Source of the DNA: an uncultured Alphaproteobacteria bacterium
GTDB taxonomy: Bacteria > Pseudomonadota > Alphaproteobacteria > CAAHEQ01 > UBA3637
Assembly (NCBI GenBank): GCA_947629595.1
Contig: CANREI010000054.1
Span: forward strand, 1 to 8,221
DNA: 8,221 nucleotides
Direction of reading: 5' to 3'
In this document: in pieces, positions 1-5,667 of the stretch
How positions within the stretch are numbered: position 1 is the first letter of the stretch
How the letters are laid out: every line of letters starts with the position of its first letter
Made by a program: the position numbers and the translations under genes
Notes under the pieces: generated by a model
Seen by the model: only the letters and a program-made list of their open reading frames with translations
Databases searched by the model: none
Told to the model about the DNA's origin: nothing

Positions 1-36
1 TTATTAAATTGTGTTTGCTTATTTTATTTATTTTGC

Positions 37-42
37 TATATT
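37..42 (+). promoter_or_regulatory. Candidate -10 box for the DNA glycosylase gene
   Basis: TATATT lies 7 bases before the ATG at 50, with a weak -35 match (TTGCTT, 15-20) at a 16-base spacing. If used, transcription would begin at or within a base or two of the ATG, giving a leaderless mRNA. No Shine-Dalgarno sequence is visible before that ATG, which fits. The region is AT-rich, so a chance match is possible, and the true promoter may lie upstream of the window. Confidence 0.3.
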
Positions 43-49
43 AAACGGT

Positions 50-652
50 ATGAAAATTGATTTAACGCAAAAAATATCGCCGGATGTTTACTTAAAAGAT
101 CCTTTTGTCATTGCCAAAGATTATTTATTGGGCGCTTATTTATGCACTTGTATTAACGATATTTTAACGGCCGGAAAAATAACCGAATTGGAAGTTTACA
201 CGGGTGCCGAGGATAAAGCGGCACATACTTATGCTTTTCATCGCTCGCCGCGCGTTGAAAGCTGTTATCAAAAGGGCGGCTGCGCTTATGTGTTTTTTAT
301 TTACGGGTGCCATTACCATTTTAATGTTGTCATCGGTGAAAAAGATGATCCGAAAGCCATTTTAATTCGCGCCGTTGAACCCGTACAGGGGTTGGAAGAA
401 ATGATTAAACGACGCACCAATAAAAATCCGAAGCAATTATTAAACGGTCCCGGAAAATTGTGTCAGGCGCTCGGCATTACAAAAGCTTTGGACGGCGCCG
501 ATTTAACGGGCAATCAAATTTGGCTTTCGCCCAAAACGGAACGTATTTTGAAAAAAGATATTTTAGCGCTTCCCCGCGTCGGCATTGATTACGCCGAAGA
601 ATATGCGCTTAAAAAATGGCGTTTTGTGCTTCACTCACACAGAAAAGACTAA
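50..652 (+). CDS. mpg: 3-methyladenine DNA glycosylase, AAG/Mpg family
   Basis: This is a monofunctional base-excision repair enzyme of about 200 residues that removes alkylated purines, and often hypoxanthine, by cutting the N-glycosidic bond. The AAG signature is present: E48-V-Y50 (E48 matches the catalytic Glu125 of human AAG, Y50 matches Tyr127), 'GAEDKAAHT' with H59 (human His136), the 'IYG...FNVV' segment with N92 (Asn169), R107 in 'IRAVEP', 'NGPGKLCQALGI' near 132-143, and a C-terminal 'PRVGIDYA...WRF'. The residue matching human Tyr159 is F82. Length is normal for bacterial members. I chose the ATG at 50 because the protein then starts at the usual family position. A GTG at 11 would add 13 hydrophobic residues that are not expected. 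The 3' end overlaps the convergent prmC gene by 18 bp. Family assignment is firm; the exact substrate range is not visible. Confidence 0.93.
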   Translation: MKIDLTQKISPDVYLKDPFVIAKDYLLGAYLCTCINDILTAGKITELEVYTGAEDKAAHTYAFHRSPRVESCYQKGGCAYVFFIYGCHYHFNVVIGEKDDPKAILIRAVEPVQGLEEMIKRRTNKNPKQLLNGPGKLCQALGITKALDGADLTGNQIWLSPKTERILKKDILALPRVGIDYAEEYALKKWRFVLHSHRKD

Positions 653-1417
653 AACGCGCGTAATACCGCCCAAATCCCGATAACTTTTGACAAACCGCCA
701 GTTTTCATTGTGCATCATGCTGCACACCGCCTCTGCCTGCCCCTGCCCGATTTCAAAAAACACCATCGATTTTGAATGACAGCATTTCTTTAAAATGTGA
801 CTCAACCGCCGATAGGCGTTTAACCCGTCTTTACCGCCGTCAAGCGCAATGAAGGGATCAAACAAACGAACGCTTTTCTCTAACTTTTCAATATCAGCCG
901 TGGGAATGTAAGGCGGATTGGAGATTAAAATATCAAACTGCCCCAAATCGCCGAAATCATCGGTATAAAAGTTTTTCTCTTTAAAAACAATTTTGTTTTC
1001 CGCATCGTTTTGACGCGCCACCGCCAGCGCTTCCGTTGAAACATCAATGCCGATGCCCTGCAACTGCCGATATTCATCACATAAAGATAAAATCAAACAA
1101 CCGCTGCCCGTGCCGATATCCAATGCCCGATAAGCCTTTGTCACATCGGGAAAACACTCTTTCACCGCCTCAATCAGCGTTTCGGAATCGGGTCTGGGAT
1201 CCAACACAAACTTTGATACATAAAAATCGCGTTTCCAAAAGCCTTTTTGATGAATGATTTTCGAAACCGGTTCGCCGGCGCTTCGTCTTTGAATAAAATC
1301 TGCAATTTTGGCTTCACTCGGCTTGTTTTGATAATACGCGCAAAAAAAACGCGCATCCAGAAGCGGCGTATCGCTGATGCCTTTCAATTGTTCGGCTATT
1401 TTTTCAATCAGTGACAT
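635..1417 (-). CDS. prmC: Peptide chain release factor N5-glutamine methyltransferase (PrmC/HemK)
   Basis: A cytoplasmic SAM-dependent enzyme that methylates the glutamine of the GGQ motif in release factors RF1 and RF2, raising termination efficiency. The 260-residue protein has the family order: a short helical N-terminal domain (about 1-50), a linker hairpin with 'GEPVSKI' and 'DPRPDSET' (73-80), the SAM-binding motif I 'DIGTGSG' (100-106), an acidic 'GIDVS' loop near 123-127, the catalytic 'NPPY' (167-170) that grips the substrate glutamine, and a C-terminal 'GGITRV' strand. Length is slightly below that of the E. coli enzyme. The ATG directly abuts the prfA stop (TAA then ATG, no gap) and there is only a weak GGA as Shine-Dalgarno, so translation probably depends on ribosomes finishing prfA. 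It ends in TGA inside the 3' end of mpg. No intrinsic terminator is visible after it. Confidence 0.95.
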   Translation of the reverse strand: MSLIEKIAEQLKGISDTPLLDARFFCAYYQNKPSEAKIADFIQRRSAGEPVSKIIHQKGFWKRDFYVSKFVLDPRPDSETLIEAVKECFPDVTKAYRALDIGTGSGCLILSLCDEYRQLQGIGIDVSTEALAVARQNDAENKIVFKEKNFYTDDFGDLGQFDILISNPPYIPTADIEKLEKSVRLFDPFIALDGGKDGLNAYRRLSHILKKCCHSKSMVFFEIGQGQAEAVCSMMHNENWRFVKSYRDLGGITRVLVFSV

Positions 1418-2491
1418 TTATCCGTCAATTTCTGCCAATTTTTGCATTTGATCTTCGGCAATCAAAGCATCAATAAAGTCATCAAGCCCGACGCCGTCCA
1501 TCACTTCGCCTAATTGATAAGAAGTTTTGTTAATGCGGTGATCGGTCACCCTGCCTTGCGGGAAGTTATATGTTCTGATTCGCTCGGATCTGTCTCCCGA
1601 ACCGACTTGATTTTTTCGATTTTGCGATCGTTCTTTGTCAAGCGCCTGCCGTTGCATATCATATAACAATGTTCTTAACCGCATCATTGCTTTGTCTTTA
1701 TTTTTAAACTGTGAGCGCTCTTCCTGCGATTCAACGGCAATGCCCGTCGGTTTATGTACAATGCGAATGGCACTGTCGGTTTTGTTAATGTGCTGTCCGC
1801 CGGCACCCGAGGAACGACAGGTTGTAATTTCCAAATCCGCCTCGTTAATTTGCACATCAACTTCCTGCGCTTCGGGCAAAACGGCAACCGTTGCCGCCGA
1901 CGTATGCACCCGTCCGCCGGATTCCGTTTCGGGGACCCGCTGCACCCGATGCGCGCCGGATTCAAACTTTAACCGCGCAAACACGGAACGCCCCGATATT
2001 TGCGCAACCGCTTCTTTATAACCGCCCAATCCCGTTTCGTTGAGCGATAATATTTCAAACGTCCAGTTTTTAAGAGCGGCATAGCGCTCATACATTCGAA
2101 ACAAATCGGCCGCAAATAAGGCAGCCTCTTCCCCGCCCGTTCCCGCACGCACTTCCAAAATCACGTTTCTGTCATCGGCTTCATCTTTGGGTAAGAGTAA
2201 AATTTGAATTTGTTTTTCCATTTCAGGGATTTGTTCTTTGAGCGAATAATATTCCTCTTGCGCCATACTTCGCATTTCGGCATCGGTTGTTTCATCATTC
2301 ATCAAAGCTTCATCATCATTCATATCGGAAAGCAACTTTTTATATTTTAAGCCTAAGGTGTGAATTTCCTCCAACTGGCTCAATTCTTTCGATAAGCGAA
2401 CAAACTCATCTCCTTCAACACCTTGGGATAACAAAGCGGTTAATTCTTCATAGCGACCGATAATCGGCGTTAATTTTTGCTCAAAATTCAT
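1418..2491 (-). CDS. prfA: Peptide chain release factor 1
   Basis: A class I release factor that recognises UAA and UAG in the ribosomal A site and triggers peptidyl-tRNA hydrolysis. The 357-residue length is typical. Visible parts are the N-terminal helical domain (about 1-105), 'VRAGTGGEEAALFAADLFRMY' style core start near 114-134, the stop-recognition tripeptide in the RF1 form P-x-T (PET, 187-189, in 'RVQRVPETES') rather than the RF2 SPF, and the catalytic GGQ at 231-233 in 'SSGAGGQHINKTDSA'. Q233 is the expected PrmC methylation site. I chose the ATG at 2491 because GGGAG (2502-2506) sits 10 bases upstream; an in-frame TTG at 2500 is too close to that site. The gene ends in TAA, which both release factors read. 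It lies 21 bp after the RodZ-like gene, in the same frame, and is directly followed by prmC. Confidence 0.97.
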   Translation of the reverse strand: MNFEQKLTPIIGRYEELTALLSQGVEGDEFVRLSKELSQLEEIHTLGLKYKKLLSDMNDDEALMNDETTDAEMRSMAQEEYYSLKEQIPEMEKQIQILLLPKDEADDRNVILEVRAGTGGEEAALFAADLFRMYERYAALKNWTFEILSLNETGLGGYKEAVAQISGRSVFARLKFESGAHRVQRVPETESGGRVHTSAATVAVLPEAQEVDVQINEADLEITTCRSSGAGGQHINKTDSAIRIVHKPTGIAVESQEERSQFKNKDKAMMRLRTLLYDMQRQALDKERSQNRKNQVGSGDRSERIRTYNFPQGRVTDHRINKTSYQLGEVMDGVGLDDFIDALIAEDQMQKLAEIDG

Positions 2492-2501
2492 AATAATCAA
2501 A

Positions 2502-2506
2502 CTCCC
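2502..2506 (-). promoter_or_regulatory. Shine-Dalgarno site of prfA
   Basis: GGGAG on the minus strand, 10 bases before the ATG at 2491. It decides the start in favour of that ATG over the in-frame TTG at 2500. It lies only 6 bases after the UAG of the upstream gene, so a ribosome waiting at that stop codon would cover it. Confidence 0.6.
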
Positions 2507-2512
2507 GTCATG

Positions 2513-3397
2513 CTACTTTTGAAAAGTATCCGCTTCCAATTTCACGTTATTCATGACTTTTTTTGTTTTTGATAAAGTTCCTTTCGGCATTTTATCGACA
2601 TAAACACTTAAAGCCGGCGCATTACCCGTTTTCAGCCGTAACTCTTTTTCGTCCGTCGGCACAAAATAAGCGTCTCCTTTATTCAACACCCGATTAAAAA
2701 TAATGTTGTTTTGATTGCTGACAGATATCCACACTTCTTCTTTTGCCACAAGAACCACCCGTGCATTTTCCGTTTTTCCGAAACGTTCACCCGTTAAGCC
2801 GGGATAGTCTTCGACTATTGATTGAACGGTTGTTACCTGTGTTTCAATCGCCTGATTGAGCGTTTCTTCTTCCATACCGGAAAGTATTTTTTCAACCGGC
2901 ATCTCCGTTTCAATCGGAAGCGTTTCCATTATTTGCATTTCCGTGGTTATCGCGCTTTCGTTTTCCGAAACGGTTTTATTAAAATGAACAATACCGGCTA
3001 TACCGATTACCAACAACAATAAAACAACCCCGACGCCGATTAAAACACGCTTATCGGGAATAACTTTTGTTTCACTGTGAATAGGAAAATCGGTTGACAT
3101 ATTTGACAAAAGAACATTTTTTTCTTTATATTGTCGCACAAGAACATCACTTTCCAAACCCAAATAATCGGCATAGGAACGCAAAAAAGCAACACCGTAA
3201 ACAGGGGCAGGAAATGCATCCGTTTTATTATTTTCCAACGCCTCAATATAAATCGGCCTGATATTTAAGGCTTCGGCCGCTTTTTCAATACTTAAATTTT
3301 TAGACGTTCTGGCGCGACGCAATTCATCGCCGATGGTATCAAACAAAGTGCGCTCCGCCATTTCCGCCGTGTTTTTATTTCCCGATTTCATATCCAT
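2513..3397 (-). CDS. rodZ: RodZ-like helix-turn-helix membrane protein (DUF4115)
   Basis: A bitopic inner-membrane protein. In the RodZ family the cytoplasmic HTH binds MreB and the periplasmic part supports the rod-shape cell-wall synthesis complex. The 294 residues show: a RodZ-type HTH near 18-90 ('IGDELRRARTSKNLSIEKAA', 'FLRSYADYLGL'), a basic linker ending 'IPDKRV', one transmembrane helix (about 118-138), an acidic, Glu/Thr-rich periplasmic linker (about 143-200), and a C-terminal beta-rich domain (about 210-285, 'EVWISVSN...NRVLNKGDAYFVP') typical of DUF4115. The ATG at 3397 follows AGAGGT at 5 bases; a second in-frame ATG two codons later is less well spaced. It ends in TAG, the only amber stop among the genes here, and is in frame with prfA. 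Family membership is firm. The name rodZ is by domain order; no mreB or other rod gene is in the window. Confidence 0.85.
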   Translation of the reverse strand: MDMKSGNKNTAEMAERTLFDTIGDELRRARTSKNLSIEKAAEALNIRPIYIEALENNKTDAFPAPVYGVAFLRSYADYLGLESDVLVRQYKEKNVLLSNMSTDFPIHSETKVIPDKRVLIGVGVVLLLLVIGIAGIVHFNKTVSENESAITTEMQIMETLPIETEMPVEKILSGMEEETLNQAIETQVTTVQSIVEDYPGLTGERFGKTENARVVLVAKEEVWISVSNQNNIIFNRVLNKGDAYFVPTDEKELRLKTGNAPALSVYVDKMPKGTLSKTKKVMNNVKLEADTFQK

Positions 3398-3422
3398 TCG
3401 TACCTCTTTTCATTTCATTTAC

Positions 3423-3451
3423 TTTATAATGCGCTTTTTTTAAAATGTCCA
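3423..3451 (-). promoter_or_regulatory. Candidate sigma70 promoter of the RodZ-like gene
   Basis: On the minus strand TGGACA (3446-3451) and TATAAA (3423-3428) are separated by 17 bases, each one mismatch from consensus. The -35 box lies in the last codons of the prepilin peptidase gene. Transcription would begin about 15-20 bases before the ATG at 3397, leaving room for its AGAGGT site. It would let rodZ-prfA-prmC be transcribed apart from the two upstream genes. Confidence 0.5.
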
Positions 3452-4144
3452 CAACAATTTGAGATATAATAAAAAGAAAACGATGATGCCGGCAATGCCC
3501 AATGCGGGCCCGAACGCATCTGCCCGTCTTTTTTTAATCCAAGCCGTTGCGTAAAAGAATAAAAATGAAAGTAAAAGCGTCACATTTAACCCGAACGGTC
3601 CTAACCATATACCGAAAGCCGTTAACATTTTAACATCGCCGGCGCCGAATTCGCCTTTTTTGAAAAAGGACATAATAAAAACGGAAAGCGTGGAAATAAT
3701 ATAGCCGAACCACGCGCCGACAATGCGTTCATTCATTGTTAAAACGGTATCCGACGAAAAACAAGCAAATGTTATACCGATCAGCAATAAAGGAATGGTA
3801 AAGAAATCGGGCAACAAATAATATTGTTGATCAACCGCCATTAAAAGCGCCGTTAAATAAAAAAACAGGCAGGCATACACATATATATGCGGTAAAAACG
3901 CACGGGCATAAGCAAACAAAAAGCCCATAACAACACCCCAGCCGACCGAGAAATAAACCATTTTTCGCCATTTGGCATCCAATAATTCCCGCCGCTGCAA
4001 ATCGGCGACATTCGGAATGCGCGGTTTATGAAAAAGCATGGCACACACCAAGCCCGGATCGGCCGGTAATATTTTCCCGAACCGACTGGCAAAAGCCGGT
4101 ATGGCTAAACCGAGCAAAAAGCCGATGAACATGACAACCGTCAT
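3440..4144 (-). CDS. Prepilin peptidase, A24 family (PilD/TadV-like)
   Basis: A polytopic inner-membrane aspartic protease that would cleave the short leader of type IV pilin or pseudopilin precursors. Of 234 residues, the catalytic half is well kept: the first Asp motif D105-x6-P-D113 ('AVDQQYYLLPD') and the second G-x-G-D motif 'GAGDVKML' with D170. The C-terminal 'FGPALGIAG' (about 211-219) also fits. About seven hydrophobic segments can be seen (near 3-19, 65-80, 88-103, 114-130, 140-160, 180-200, 211-231). The N-terminal part recalls PilD ('IPAFASRFGKILPAD') but is short and lacks the paired cysteines of the PilD methyltransferase region; only one Cys (C34) lies there. It may therefore be peptidase-only. 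The ATG overlaps the stop of the upstream kinase-like gene (ATGA) and has its own AAAGGA site 7 bases upstream. No pilin or secretion gene is in the window, so the substrate is unknown. Confidence 0.87.
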   Translation of the reverse strand: MTVVMFIGFLLGLAIPAFASRFGKILPADPGLVCAMLFHKPRIPNVADLQRRELLDAKWRKMVYFSVGWGVVMGFLFAYARAFLPHIYVYACLFFYLTALLMAVDQQYYLLPDFFTIPLLLIGITFACFSSDTVLTMNERIVGAWFGYIISTLSVFIMSFFKKGEFGAGDVKMLTAFGIWLGPFGLNVTLLLSFLFFYATAWIKKRRADAFGPALGIAGIIVFFLLYLKLLWTF

Positions 4145-4749
4145 TTATTTTTCCTTTCAATTTGAGTATCTGATTCGTTTTTCTTTTCAATTTCCAAATG
4201 TTTTTGATATTTTTCATATTTTTTCAAAATAAAAGCACACACTTCTTCGGGCGTTTGATAAGTCGTATCGGCCACGCAATCGAAATTATAATCGTTATCA
4301 ATATCAACACCGTAAATGCGTTTAAATCGTTCCACTTCCAACGCGCGACGACTGATCAGCGCTTCAACCGTTTCTTTAACGGAAAAATATTTTTTTTCAC
4401 CGCTCCGCTCGGTATCGTTAAAAATGCGTTCCCCGGCAATGAGCGTATCAACATTCAACTTCACCTTAAACGAGGCGGGAATAAAGTGAAAAGCCATGCG
4501 CGAATCAACCACGTAATTTTTCCCGTTCAGCGGCAACTCTTTAAAAACACCGTCAATTTCTTTATCAATTTGCGGGTTTGTTTTGCACATTTCATTGAGT
4601 TCCAATGTCGTTACGCCGTATCGCGCGGCAATCAGGCGTTGCACGTTGCCGGTGGAATAAAACTCAAAGCCCAGCTTTTGAGCCAACAATCGCCCGATGG
4701 TCGATTTTCCGCTACCCAACTGCCCTGATAATGTGATAATCGATGACAT
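4141..4749 (-). CDS. Cytidylate-kinase-like P-loop nucleotide kinase
   Basis: A 202-residue cytoplasmic NMP-kinase-fold protein. Walker A is 'GQLGSGKST' (9-17). The following 'GFEFYSTGNVQRLIAARYG' region and 'NPQIDKEID' (about 58-66) resemble the short, archaeal-type CMP kinases (COG1102) more than canonical bacterial Cmk. 'VVDSRMAFHFIP' (about 79-90) matches the NMP-binding 'GRLA' area, and a lid-like stretch follows near 108-135 ('RIFNDTERSGEKKYFSV', 'RRALEVERF'). The last 30 or so residues are a charged Lys/Glu-rich tail with no clear fold. The likely reaction is ATP-dependent phosphorylation of CMP or dCMP, but other small molecules are possible because several P-loop kinases share this outline. 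The start follows AGGAG at a good spacing. It is first in a five-gene run and its stop overlaps the prepilin peptidase start, so the two are probably co-translated, though no functional link is obvious. Confidence 0.75.
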   Translation of the reverse strand: MSSIITLSGQLGSGKSTIGRLLAQKLGFEFYSTGNVQRLIAARYGVTTLELNEMCKTNPQIDKEIDGVFKELPLNGKNYVVDSRMAFHFIPASFKVKLNVDTLIAGERIFNDTERSGEKKYFSVKETVEALISRRALEVERFKRIYGVDIDNDYNFDCVADTTYQTPEEVCAFILKKYEKYQKHLEIEKKNESDTQIERKNK

Positions 4750-4769
4750 AAAAAACTCCTTTTATTGTT

Positions 4770-4797
4770 ATCATATTGATTTTCTCAAAAAGGTCAA
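4770..4797 (-). promoter_or_regulatory. Candidate sigma70 promoter of the kinase-to-prmC gene run
   Basis: On the minus strand TTGACC (4792-4797) and TATGAT (4770-4775) are separated by 16 bases, each one mismatch from consensus. The predicted start would give a leader of about 15 bases carrying the AGGAG of the kinase-like gene. It would be the main promoter for the five minus-strand genes ending at 635. Confidence 0.6.
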
Positions 4798-4820
4798 TCA
4801 TTTTATTTGTTTTTCGGCAT

Positions 4821-4838
4821 AAAAAAAGCCGTTTTTTT
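4821..4838 (+). promoter_or_regulatory. A-tract/T-tract element upstream of the flavoprotein promoter
   Basis: Seven A, then GCCG, then seven T form a symmetric block ending 2 bases before the -35 box at 4841. This is where an UP element for the RNA polymerase alpha subunit would lie, and it sits between the two divergent promoters. Overlapping it, CGGC (4815-4818) and GCCG (4828-4831) could pair, but only over 4 bp. The UP-element role is inferred from position and composition. Confidence 0.35.
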
Positions 4839-4840
4839 CA

Positions 4841-4869
4841 TTGACACTCTTATGACGAGGGCATATAAT
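4841..4869 (+). promoter_or_regulatory. Perfect-consensus sigma70 promoter of the flavoprotein gene
   Basis: TTGACA (4841-4846) and TATAAT (4864-4869) are separated by exactly 17 bases, so both boxes match consensus fully. The expected transcription start, near 4876, rules out an in-frame ATG at 4868 (inside the -10 box) as the start codon and leaves a leader of about 20 bases with AAGGAGG. Confidence 0.85.
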
Positions 4870-4897
4870 GGAAAAGTCATCACAAAAAGGAGGAAAA

Positions 4898-5530
4898 ATG
4901 AAAGTTTTAATGGTTAACGGATCACCGCATTTAAAAGGATGCACCTACACCGCCTTAAATGAAATTGCCGAAACATTGAAAGAAGAAGGAATCGAATCGG
5001 AAATTTTTCACATCGGAACAGATCCGATTGCCCCGTGTCGTGCCTGTCGCGCCTGCGTTAAACTCAAACGGTGCGTTATTCAGGATAAAGTCAACACGTT
5101 TTTGGATTTGGCCGAACAAGCCGACGGGTTTATTCTCGGCTCTCCCGTGCATTATGCCTCGGCAAGCGGTATTATTGTGCCGTTTATGGACAGAGTTTTC
5201 TTTGCCGGTTTTAACAGCGGCAGAAATTTGTTTCGCTTAAAACCGGCGTCTGCCGTTGCCAGTGCCAGACGATCCGGCACAACGGCAACCTTGGATCAAC
5301 TCAATAAATATTTTCAAATCAATGAAATGCCGGTTATTTCCGGCCGTTATTGGAATATGGTGCACGGCGCCACGCCCGATGAAGTACGGCAAGACTTGGA
5401 AGGCATGCAAAATATGCGCATTTTGGCACGCAACTTTGCCTATCATTTAAAATGCAAAGAAGCAGCCACCAAAGCGGGTATTTTATTGCCCAAACAAGAA
5501 ACAACCGTTTTTACGAACTTTATTCGCTAA
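4898..5530 (+). CDS. NADPH-dependent FMN reductase / iron-sulfur flavoprotein family
   Basis: A 210-residue cytoplasmic flavodoxin-fold protein, probably an FMN-dependent oxidoreductase. Visible are the opening strand and FMN phosphate-binding loop 'MVNGSPHLKGCTYTAL' (5-20), the compact cysteine motif C47-x2-C50-x2-C53-x5-C59, and a second FMN loop 'GSPVHYASASG' (81-91) followed by 'PFMDRVFF' (95-102). The cysteine spacing matches that of archaeal iron-sulfur flavoproteins that bind a 4Fe-4S cluster, but many bacterial relatives carry it without a proven cluster. The C-terminal third (about 140-210) varies in the family. The start at 4898 is set by AAGGAGG (4887-4893), four bases away, and by the promoter position. 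The gene stands alone behind a very strong promoter and before a terminator-like hairpin. The electron acceptor and physiological role cannot be read from sequence. Confidence 0.88.
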   Translation: MKVLMVNGSPHLKGCTYTALNEIAETLKEEGIESEIFHIGTDPIAPCRACRACVKLKRCVIQDKVNTFLDLAEQADGFILGSPVHYASASGIIVPFMDRVFFAGFNSGRNLFRLKPASAVASARRSGTTATLDQLNKYFQINEMPVISGRYWNMVHGATPDEVRQDLEGMQNMRILARNFAYHLKCKEAATKAGILLPKQETTVFTNFIR

Positions 5531-5537
5531 AAAAATC

Positions 5538-5576
5538 ATATCGGCGGCGTGAATTTTTCCCGTCGCCCGATATTTT
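5538..5576 (+). terminator. Terminator-like hairpin after the flavoprotein gene
   Basis: ATATCGG-CGGCG (5538-5549) can pair with CGTCG-C-CCGATAT (5561-5573), giving 12 pairs with one bulged C, one G-T pair and an 11-base loop. Only four T follow without a break (5573-5576), then a mixed AT run with further T around 5582. It begins 7 bases after the flavoprotein stop, the usual place for an intrinsic terminator, but the short T-run makes it imperfect, so partial read-through into the transporter gene is possible. Confidence 0.5.
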
Positions 5577-5667
5577 AATATGTTTTATACCCTCTTTTTG
5601 CCGTTCTTTCTTGCAAAGAAAGCTTTTTGTTTCCCATATAAACCGCACATCAAAAAAAGAGGGGAAA

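Noticed and set aside
2497..2511. Four-codon ORF (ATG ACG GGA GTT TGA) overlapping the prfA SD
   Set aside because: It has no SD of its own and arises from the sequence around the SD. I see no reason to treat it as a leader peptide.
4198..4728. A 176-residue open frame on the plus strand
   Set aside because: It lies wholly antisense to the kinase-like gene, has no SD or promoter, and its Phe/Asn/Ile-rich translation resembles no protein. It is a shadow of the minus-strand codons.
4815..4838. CGGC...GCCG followed by T7, as an intrinsic terminator
   Set aside because: The stem is only 4 bp and no plus-strand gene precedes it. The A/T block is better explained as part of the promoter region.
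4868..4897. ATG at 4868 as start of the flavoprotein
   Set aside because: It falls inside the TATAAT box, upstream of the expected transcript start, while AAGGAGG precedes the ATG at 4898.
5606..5628. Hairpin CTTTCTT-GCA-AAGAAAG followed by CTTTTTG, as a second terminator
   Set aside because: The 7-bp stem is nearly all A-T with a 3-base loop and would be weak. It is probably a chance pairing in an AT-rich spacer.
5452..5667. N-terminal extension of the transporter frame
   Set aside because: It overlaps the flavoprotein 3' end and runs through the terminator-like hairpin. A strong SD at 5660-5663 supports the ATG at 5668, where the EamA helix 1 begins.
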